64,000 nucleotides of DNA from contig CAJQOM010000018.1 of assembly GCA_905479985.1 (NCBI GenBank), positions 59,902-123,901 of the forward strand, written 5' to 3'. This DNA comes from an uncultured Gammaproteobacteria bacterium (GTDB taxonomy: Bacteria; Pseudomonadota; Gammaproteobacteria; Nitrosococcales; Methylophagaceae). Shown here piece by piece: positions 58,715 to 64,000 of this stretch (positions are counted from its first letter, which is position 1; the number at the start of each line of letters is the position of its first letter). A program made the translations under genes and the position numbers. The notes under the pieces are model-generated. The model was not told the DNA's origin. It did not search any database and saw only the letters and a list, made by a program, of their open reading frames with translations.

Positions 58715-58730
58715 TTATGATACATCATAA
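58715..58730. promoter_or_regulatory. Putative Zur operator (ABC operon / DUF3299 divergent promoter)
   Basis: TTATGATACATCATAA is a perfect 7+2+7 palindrome. It sits in the 47-base gap between the start codons of two divergent zinc-cluster genes. Its core ATGAT-NN-ATCAT recurs at 61461 and 63312. On the other strand the surroundings read AAATGTTATGAT, close to the E. coli Zur half-site. Confidence 0.75.
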
Positions 58731-58744
58731 CATTTTAACTTTTT

Positions 58745-59332
58745 ATGCGTGTAACTATGTGTCTAAAATATCGTTCTTTAATTGGCTCTTTATTACTGCT
58801 CCTTTCGTTAACCCATCTAACAGCTTGGGCTGAAAATACACGTACAGTGCTTTGGGATGAACTATTGCCCCCGGCAGATTTGGCAGCATTGATAAATCCA
58901 CCCGAATATTTGAATGAAATTGATGATGGATCACTTGAAGATAAAATCAGTAATGGGCTAGAACAAGCGCTCTCACTGGCTGCAGATGATAGCTATCAAC
59001 AAGCCTTAGTATCGACCAAAGTAGTACAAGAATTCGATGGCAAACATGTAAGAGTACCGGGCTTTATTGTGCCGTTGACCTATGATAGTGAACAGCGTGT
59101 GAAGACTTTTTTCTTAGTGCCTTATTTCGGTGCTTGTATTCATATTCCGCCGCCGCCTCCCAACCAAATTATTTATGGAAAATACGAAAAAGGGTCGGCG
59201 GTGGCTGACATCTACGATGCCTATTGGGTGACAGGGGTATTACACACGACGTTGACGGAAAATGACACCGCCACGTCCGCTTATAGCTTGACGGTTACCG
59301 ATGTCAGTCTATACGAGGAAGACCCTAGCTAA
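58745..59332 (+). CDS. DUF3299 periplasmic protein (Zur-cluster)
   Basis: A 195-residue exported protein (signal SLIGSLLLLLSLTHLTAWA). The C-terminal half is the DUF3299 core: VRVPGFIVPL, FFLVPYFGACIHIPPPPPNQ with Cys and His as possible metal ligands, and YWVTGVLHT. Function unknown; homologues accompany the FtsX-type ABC pair in Zur regulons. It is convergent with the DUF2796 gene 16 bases away. Start at 58745 or 58757. Confidence 0.85.
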   Translation: MRVTMCLKYRSLIGSLLLLLSLTHLTAWAENTRTVLWDELLPPADLAALINPPEYLNEIDDGSLEDKISNGLEQALSLAADDSYQQALVSTKVVQEFDGKHVRVPGFIVPLTYDSEQRVKTFFLVPYFGACIHIPPPPPNQIIYGKYEKGSAVADIYDAYWVTGVLHTTLTENDTATSAYSLTVTDVSLYEEDPS

Positions 59333-59348
59333 TCAAGTGATAAGCGGC

Positions 59349-59885
59349 TTAATGTTTGAAATACACCGTTCCGTCACCGTGATGCAAAGTGGCTAAGCCT
59401 GAAGCGGCATCGACTATCCAGATCAACGTGATCGACTCAATAGCAGGGAATAGTTTTTGTAAGGAAACAGTCATGGAATCTAAGCTATCTGACTCACATT
59501 TAAACTGATACTTAGCTTCAAGTTCAGCATGTTGGTTCTCGTGTTCATCATGATCATGGTGACCATCATGCTCATTACCATGGCTGACAAAATGGTGTTT
59601 AAGCTGACAAATATTATCATTGAACTTTAGCCATTTATGAGGTGTTTCAAAGTGTGTTGCCACAGTGTGGATAGCAGTTCTTTCTGCTTCAGTTCGAGGG
59701 GCATACTCAAAGCCAACAAGATTCATTAGAGGTGATGTAATTTGGATTTCAACGTGATTGGCTTCCGCAACCAAGTTCATTTCAACTAAGCCGTGAACAT
59801 GGGCATCTAAATGTGCATCTGCATCATCAAAAGCATGAGCAGAAAAGGAAAACGTAAGCAGTGAAGCAATAATGAGGTTTTTCAT
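59349..59885 (-). CDS. DUF2796 His-rich periplasmic zinc-binding protein
   Basis: A 178-residue exported protein (signal LIIASLLTFSFSAHA). The mature start DAHLDAHVHGLVEMNL and the central His/Asp loop HGNEHDGHHDHDEHENQHAE offer many metal ligands. Two Cys (CQLKHH, FKCESD) lie either side of that loop. PA4063 of P. aeruginosa and ZrgA of Vibrio, as I recall, belong to this family and are induced by zinc shortage. Last gene of the merC-DUF1826-zur-DUF2796 run. Confidence 0.88.
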   Translation of the reverse strand: MKNLIIASLLTFSFSAHAFDDADAHLDAHVHGLVEMNLVAEANHVEIQITSPLMNLVGFEYAPRTEAERTAIHTVATHFETPHKWLKFNDNICQLKHHFVSHGNEHDGHHDHDEHENQHAELEAKYQFKCESDSLDSMTVSLQKLFPAIESITLIWIVDAASGLATLHHGDGTVYFKH

Positions 59886-59911
59886 AAGGGAGAGAGGACC
59901 ATTATTTAACG

Positions 59912-60370
59912 TTAGTTATTCTGACAACCTTCACATACGCCATGCAGTTCTAATTGAGGGCTGCTTAGCTGAAAATGTTTAGCATCAATACTTTTTTCAA
60001 GTGCAGAAATGAGCGTTGTATCAAGCCCAATTTCATTGACACTATGGCAACTGTCGCAAATCAAAAACTGTGGCGTTTGATGGGCATGGTCACAAGAGAT
60101 ATGTGAGCAAGCTAGGAACTTGTTAGTCGAGCTGAGTTTATGGACTAAACCATTTTCCATCAGAAAGTCCAACATTCTATAAACAGACATAGCTGGAATG
60201 TTATCACCGGACTTTTGATGATAGAGTTCAGCGATTTCATAAGTAGACTTTGGCGGGTTGTTTTCTAGTAAGATCTCAAGGATGAGACGTCGTTTTTGGG
60301 TCAGGCGACCACCTCTGGTTTGGCAATGATGCTCTGCCTGTCGGATAACAATGTCTATCTTGTTTGTCAT
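59912..60370 (-). CDS. zur: Zinc uptake regulator (Fur family)
   Basis: A 152-residue repressor. Winged helix: RLTQKRRLILEILLE, STYEIAELYHQ, IPAMSVYRMLDFLMENGLVH. The dimerisation domain has two CXXC pairs (LICDSCHSV and GVCEGCQNN) for the structural zinc and SHISCDHAHQTPQFL for the regulatory site. SVYRMLDFL and the missing Fur HHHDH motif point to Zur. It is embedded in the regulon it should control. An exact 12-base tandem repeat that contains its ribosome binding site lies directly upstream. Confidence 0.92.
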   Translation of the reverse strand: MTNKIDIVIRQAEHHCQTRGGRLTQKRRLILEILLENNPPKSTYEIAELYHQKSGDNIPAMSVYRMLDFLMENGLVHKLSSTNKFLACSHISCDHAHQTPQFLICDSCHSVNEIGLDTTLISALEKSIDAKHFQLSSPQLELHGVCEGCQNN

Positions 60371-60372
60371 AT

Positions 60373-60401
60373 CACACTCTTTAACACACTCTTTAACACA
60401 C
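60373..60401 (-). repeat. Tandem 12-base repeat duplicating the zur ribosome binding site
   Basis: CACACTCTTTAA occurs at 60373-60384 and 60385-60396, with a partial third copy to 60401. On the coding strand each unit includes AAAGAG; the proximal copy is 7 bases before the zur ATG, the distal copy 19 bases. Copy-number change would alter spacing or number of Shine-Dalgarno sites. Confidence 0.7.
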
Positions 60402-60435
60402 GGACAATAGCATTCTAACAGTTATACTTGTCTTA

Positions 60436-61071
60436 TCAGATGATATCTAGTGTCAGTATAAGTCTACGTTGATCTGGATCGGCAAGGGGAGAGCGGTGAA
60501 CGACACCTTCACCTGAATGATCACTCCAGCTTTGTCCTTTAAATAACAATACATCACCGACTGAAACGCGATTAATTTTATTAGTATCAATCACTGTTTT
60601 ATCGTATTGCCGATCAATTAATGCCTGCCTATCAGTATTGTCACTTTCCAACCATTCTGTTGTACGCCCAGAATAGGTCGTAACCAAACGACAAAGTACT
60701 TTATCGACATGGAATAAGGGACATAATGTTTTATCGACTAATTCAAAACGCAAGCCCACCTGTGCTATCTCAAATAAATCAGCGTACAAGATTGTCAACA
60801 TTTCAACGTCATTGGCTAAGTGGGTATATTGCTCTTCTCCCCATTGTTCCTGTAGCCATTGCGCTACTTGATAAGGCGGTAAAATGATACGAAAAGTAAA
60901 ACGGCTTTTATCTTTAAGCAATTGTTGAACATCATTTTTAACAGACTGATCTAGATTGCGTTGCCAATTAATGAGTTGTATTGGTTCCTGATAAATATCA
61001 GCTAATAAAACAGCATCATCACCTGCGAGATAGTAATGATCTGGTTGTAACTTATTGTTATGCGCTAACAT
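60436..61071 (-). CDS. DUF1826 protein (Zur-regulon member)
   Basis: A 211-residue cytoplasmic protein with the DUF1826 core LCPLFHVDKVLCRLVTTYSG, RTTEWL and the C-terminal VVHRSPLADPDQRRLILTLD. The spaced His/Asp/His and Cys residues resemble a cupin-like metal site. No enzymatic role is established; it is repeatedly found in zinc-responsive loci. It lies 4 bases after the MerC-like gene. Confidence 0.85.
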   Translation of the reverse strand: MLAHNNKLQPDHYYLAGDDAVLLADIYQEPIQLINWQRNLDQSVKNDVQQLLKDKSRFTFRIILPPYQVAQWLQEQWGEEQYTHLANDVEMLTILYADLFEIAQVGLRFELVDKTLCPLFHVDKVLCRLVTTYSGRTTEWLESDNTDRQALIDRQYDKTVIDTNKINRVSVGDVLLFKGQSWSDHSGEGVVHRSPLADPDQRRLILTLDII

Positions 61072-61075
61072 CGAA

Positions 61076-61444
61076 TTATTTTTGTAAAGACAGGAGCGAA
61101 GTTGCCAGTAGTCTTTTATTCATGCCATGAGCAGAGATAATAAGTAAGGCAGAAGGGATAACCAGCCACAGCTCGAGCGACTCAGGTAAATAAAAGCTAC
61201 TAGACATGGCAATGATACCAACACTAGCTAATAATAAAGGGACAAGTGAACCATGTTGCTTATAAGCATAAGGCAGGCTTAAAACCGCCAGGATGATTAC
61301 CGGTACTAACAGCGCTTGATGTATCCATTCGGCTTCAAACCAACTAATAAATGCACCACTTAGACCCGCTATAAGTAGCAGAGGGGCGGCTAAGCAGTGA
61401 ATCAAACACAGCCCAGAGGTGAAAATAGCAAAATTATCTTTCAT
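61076..61444 (-). CDS. MerC-like membrane protein
   Basis: A 122-residue protein with four hydrophobic helices. The N-terminal GLCLIHCLAAPLLLIAGLSG carries the paired cysteines of MerC-family metal transporters. Here the context is zinc, not mercury: no other mer gene is present and a Zur-type palindrome lies 17 bases upstream of the ATG. It heads the operon running to the DUF2796 gene. A metal-uptake role is inferred. Confidence 0.82.
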   Translation of the reverse strand: MKDNFAIFTSGLCLIHCLAAPLLLIAGLSGAFISWFEAEWIHQALLVPVIILAVLSLPYAYKQHGSLVPLLLASVGIIAMSSSFYLPESLELWLVIPSALLIISAHGMNKRLLATSLLSLQK

Positions 61445-61460
61445 AATTGTCTCAATTAAA

Positions 61461-61477
61461 ATGATATATCATATCAT
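61461..61477. promoter_or_regulatory. Putative Zur operator before the merC-like gene
   Basis: ATGATATATCATATCAT, with the 12-base palindrome ATGATATATCAT at 61461-61472 and an extra ATCAT half-site. The same 17 bases occur exactly at 63312-63328. Lying 17 bases before the start codon, it would block transcription of merC-DUF1826-zur-DUF2796. Confidence 0.78.
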
Positions 61478-61598
61478 GTGGTGTAATTGACAGAATGTCA
61501 ATTTTTTCTGGTTTGGATATAAAGTCAGCGTTCGTGTTTTAAGAACCTTTGAGTGGGGTTTACCCTAACTTCTTTATTTAGACATCGATCACGTGCGT

Positions 61599-62030
61599 TT
61601 AACCATTATAGTGCTTTTCTTGAATTTCTATTATCGCTTTTACTTCTGCACAATATTCTGCTGTTGGCCTTGCTAAAAGTCTCGGGATACCAATAGGCTC
61701 ATCGGATTCTAAACAATAGCCATAGGTACCGGTACGGATTCGCTTCAAGGATTGTTGGATTTTAGGCAACAACTTTTGTTCTCGATCAACAATCCGTAAT
61801 GCAACAATAACTTGTTCTTCAGAAGAAGCACGATCATTCTCATCACTTGAACCCATAGGCAGAGCTATTTGCTTGCGAGCTTCTTCAATTCGATCCTGAG
61901 TGGCGACATAAAGTGCTAACAACCTGCTTTTAAAAAACGAAAGTTGCATTGCATTCATATAACTAGACTCAGGCATGTCAATAATTTGCTTTTCGGGTAG
62001 AGAATACAAATTGGGTTTAGACGAATTCAA
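61599..62030 (-). CDS. dksA2: DksA2-type zinc-independent DksA paralogue
   Basis: A 143-residue RNA polymerase secondary-channel regulator. The globular region reads GYCLESDEPIGIPRLLARPT...YCAEVKAII: Cys106 and Cys127 remain, but the partners are Ser109 and Val130, so the four-Cys zinc finger is broken. This matches P. aeruginosa DksA2, which replaces DksA under zinc starvation. The coiled-coil part (DRASSEEQVIVALRIVDREQ) is intact. It lies 33 bases after the COG0523 gene and likely shares its Zur-controlled promoter. Confidence 0.9.
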   Translation of the reverse strand: MNSSKPNLYSLPEKQIIDMPESSYMNAMQLSFFKSRLLALYVATQDRIEEARKQIALPMGSSDENDRASSEEQVIVALRIVDREQKLLPKIQQSLKRIRTGTYGYCLESDEPIGIPRLLARPTAEYCAEVKAIIEIQEKHYNG

Positions 62031-62063
62031 AAGAGGAACTCCCCGAGATAATTGGGGCCCATA

Positions 62064-63284
62064 TCAAGCTTGTTGTTCCCATGCTGGAAATGGATCTGGC
62101 AATGTCACCCAGTAATCATTGCCTCGCAATATTTCTTCTTCGCTTAGTAGGCACTTATCCAGCGCTTTAGTAATATTTTCTTGCTCTAAACCTTGGCCAA
62201 TAAAGACGAGCTCTTGGCGCATATCACCAAAAGGTTCAACCCACTTTTCTTTAATAGAGGCGAGGTATTCTTCATCCGTTGGCCAATCCTGTTTAGGGAC
62301 TGATTTCCAAAACATACCGGCAAAACCATATCTCGCCATACCGCCTGCCTGACTCCATTGACCGACGAATTGAGGCCGTGATGCCAGCCAGAAATAACCT
62401 TTGGAGCGAAGTAATGTACCGTATCCCTTGGTATTGTGGATAAAGTCATAAAACTTTTCAGGGTGGAACGGACGACGGGCTTGGTAACTAAAACTACTAA
62501 TGCCATATTCTTCAGTCTCAGGCACATGCTCACCACGCATTTCCTTTAGCCAACCCGGCGCTTGCTCAGCACGTTCAAAGTTAAATAGACCTGTGTTTAA
62601 TACAGAGTTTACATCTACCTGTCCTTGAGAAATAGGAATGACTTTAGCGTGTGTATTAAGTGTTTTTAGAATAGCCGTTAGACGTTCGATACCTTCGCGT
62701 TTGACTAAATCAGTTTTGCTGACGAGAATAATATCAGCAAATTCGACTTGATCAACCAATAAATCAGCAACACTACGCTCATCTTCTTCTCCCAAAGATT
62801 CCCCTGTTTCTTGCAAAGACTTTGCTTCATCGTAATCTTTCAAGAAGTTGACCGCATCGACCACTGTCACCATCGTATCTAAATCTGCCACATCTGATAA
62901 TGAAACACCCTGTTCATCAGCAAAGGTAAAAGTTTCTGCTACGGGTAAAGGCTCAGAAATGCCAGTGGATTCAATAACGAGATAATCAAATCGCCCGTCT
63001 TTAGCCAGTCTATTAACTTCTTCTAATAAATCTTCACGCAAAGTGCAGCAAATACAACCATTACTCAATTCCACTAGTTTTTCTTCACTGCGGTTTAGAG
63101 AAACCTCATTCTGCACAATGGCTGAATCAATATTAATTTCACTCATATCATTAACAATAACAGCGACTTTCTTATTTTGCCTATTGTTAAGGATATGGCT
63201 TAATACTGTCGTTTTCCCAGCGCCTAGAAAGCCTGATAGTACAGTGACGGGGAGTTTTTTAATGGCATTGGGTTGCATATTCAA
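62064..63284 (-). CDS. COG0523 GTPase metallochaperone (CobW/ZigA family)
   Basis: A 406-residue cytoplasmic GTPase. Walker [14 protein letters not shown] (residues 16-28), the zinc-binding CXCC motif [16 protein letters not shown] (Cys77, Cys79, Cys80), ESTGISEP, and SKTD for guanine recognition. A CobW C-terminal domain starts near [20 protein letters not shown]. The length and setting fit ZigA-like members, which supply zinc to client enzymes during starvation. It heads the COG0523-dksA2 operon with a Zur-type palindrome 28 bases upstream. Start at 63284 or 63278. Confidence 0.92.
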   Translation of the reverse strand: MNMQPNAIKKLPVTVLSGFLGAGKTTVLSHILNNRQNKKVAVIVNDMSEINIDSAIVQNEVSLNRSEEKLVELSNGCICCTLREDLLEEVNRLAKDGRFDYLVIESTGISEPLPVAETFTFADEQGVSLSDVADLDTMVTVVDAVNFLKDYDEAKSLQETGESLGEEDERSVADLLVDQVEFADIILVSKTDLVKREGIERLTAILKTLNTHAKVIPISQGQVDVNSVLNTGLFNFERAEQAPGWLKEMRGEHVPETEEYGISSFSYQARRPFHPEKFYDFIHNTKGYGTLLRSKGYFWLASRPQFVGQWSQAGGMARYGFAGMFWKSVPKQDWPTDEEYLASIKEKWVEPFGDMRQELVFIGQGLEQENITKALDKCLLSEEEILRGNDYWVTLPDPFPAWEQQA

Positions 63285-63311
63285 GCCTACTTCTCAAATG
63301 GATGGCAATGT

Positions 63312-63328
63312 ATGATATATCATATCAT
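63312..63328. promoter_or_regulatory. Putative Zur operator before the COG0523 gene
   Basis: ATGATATATCATATCAT, identical over 17 bases to the site at 61461 and sharing the ATGAT-NN-ATCAT core with 58715. It is positioned to control the COG0523-dksA2 transcript. Confidence 0.78.
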
Positions 63329-63543
63329 TTAATATTGGAAGCTTGAATTAATACACAGGTGAGGAATAACACAGGTTGAAAAGAAATCAGTTATAAATTA
63401 AAGCTATTAATAAACTGTGACTGAATAAGGTTTTGTGTAGTGCAAGAGGGGTATTACATCAGAGAACTTTGAACGCTAGTCAAGAACAGATAAAGCGATA
63501 GATTTCATGCGTAAAGGATATGGTTTAGAACCATGACCTAAAT

Positions 63544-63633
63544 TGGCGGAGAGCGAGGGATTCGAACCCTCGATAGGGATTAACCTATACACACTTTCCA
63601 GGCGTGCGCCTTCAGCCACTCGGCCACCTCTCC
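63544..63633 (-). tRNA. tRNA-Ser (anticodon GGA)
   Basis: The minus strand folds as a class II tRNA of 90 nt including an encoded CCA. Acceptor GGAGAGG, D-arm GGCCGAGTGGCTGAAGGC, anticodon loop CTGGAAA, a long variable arm (GTATAGGTTAATCCCTATC) and T-loop GGTTCGAATCC. The sequence is close to E. coli serX. It reads UCC and UCU codons. Confidence 0.95.
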
Positions 63634-63784
63634 GGTATTCTTGTTCCGGCATGCTATCGACCGGACGCGAAAGGTTAAACCAGTCGCCCCGGTTGTTCAA
63701 ATAATTATCGCGAAAATAACCAATTAGCGCCACATTCGAGCAATTTTAAGACCACATCAGCTACTCTGTGAGCTGCGACATCCT

Positions 63785-64000
63785 TCAAGAATGGAATACT
63801 GCACAACCCTGAAAACCTGCCGGCCTGGATAAGCCGCTTTCTTGACCGCACAGAAAATCCGCAAATCTGCCCTGCTGAGCCTGCTGGCGCTCCCCCTTCT
63901 ACCAGACATCACCATATCGTTCCATCAAGCGCTGGCGCAACAAGGGCTCATAGTAAGCAATTGCCTCCCAGACCTCCTGCTCTGATATTTCCGGATTCCC
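63785..64000 (-). pseudogene. C-terminal fragment of an unknown protein interrupted by an amber codon (cut by window edge)
   Basis: Reading in from the right edge on the minus strand, an open frame gives EVWEAIAYYEPLLRQRLMER then YGDVW and a TAG at 63899-63901. The same frame continues with KGERQQAQQGRFADFLCGQE and further sequence to a TGA at 63785-63787. A CAG-to-TAG change would explain the split. Alternatively the protein simply ends at the TAG. The stretch is more GC-rich than the rest of the window. No family recognised. Confidence 0.4.

Noticed and set aside
61076..61444. Mercury resistance function for the MerC-like gene
   Set aside because: No merR, merA, merT or merP is nearby, and the promoter carries the zinc-cluster palindrome.
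63476..63733. 85-residue minus-strand open frame
   Set aside because: It runs straight through the tRNA-Ser gene; the reading frame is a by-product of the tRNA sequence.

Overview
The window is a chromosomal segment of a gammaproteobacterium. Housekeeping genes of gammaproteobacterial type fill it: sthA, dapC-dapD-dapE, ttcA, moeA, dxs-ispA-xseB, ribF, infA, recR-ybaB-dnaX, a 4.5S RNA and tRNA-Ser. The AT-leaning sequence, MSHA-pilus genes, a PEP-CTERM protein and the hpt / methylthioinosine phosphorylase / CsiV neighbourhood recall Methylophaga-like bacteria, but that genus guess is low confidence. No prophage, insertion sequence, rRNA or CRISPR array was seen.

Layout. 0-9.5 kb: sthA, a small acidic ORF, a ZnuD-like TonB receptor with a DUF2946-like partner, the dap lysine/diaminopimelate block, an EamA transporter and a VOC protein. 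9.5-10.45 kb: an AT-rich gap with DnaA-box-like sites, then two tiny lysine-rich genes, one of ribbon-helix-helix type, behind an array of GACGTC palindromes. 10.4-20 kb: ttcA, moeA, a mobA-mobB fusion, a retropepsin-like protein, a YjfB-like protein, folE2-queD, dxs-ispA-xseB and ribF. 20-24.6 kb: a PEP-CTERM gene whose signal peptide is out of frame, a UDG-like protein, a SIMPL protein, a metallopeptidase-like protein, tcdA and a DksA-like protein. 24.6-37.5 kb: transglutaminase/DUF58/MoxR, TatD-like, ggt, trhO, two cell-wall enzymes and a BtuFDC-type importer. 37.6-51.2 kb: hpt-mtnP, csiV, SPFH-NfeD, roxA, an msh block without its secretin, infA, bpt-aat, an HDOD protein, recR-ybaB-dnaX and ffs. 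51.4-56.6 kb: a nonsense-interrupted TonB receptor, yfiR and a GGDEF/EAL protein.

56.7-63.3 kb is the most coherent accessory region, a zinc-starvation regulon. It holds zur, an FtsX-type ABC pair, DUF3299, a His-rich DUF2796 protein, DUF1826, a MerC-like protein, a DksA paralogue that has lost two of its four zinc cysteines, and a COG0523 GTPase. All three promoter regions carry a palindrome with the core ATGAT-NN-ATCAT, which I infer to be the Zur operator. Part of the gene set (ABC/DUF3299/DUF2796/DUF1826) has no settled biochemical role and is the best candidate here for an under-described system.

Other points of note are a probable programmed -1 frameshift in dnaX, a duplicated ribosome binding site before zur, and a GC-richer, amber-interrupted reading frame at the right edge beyond tRNA-Ser.
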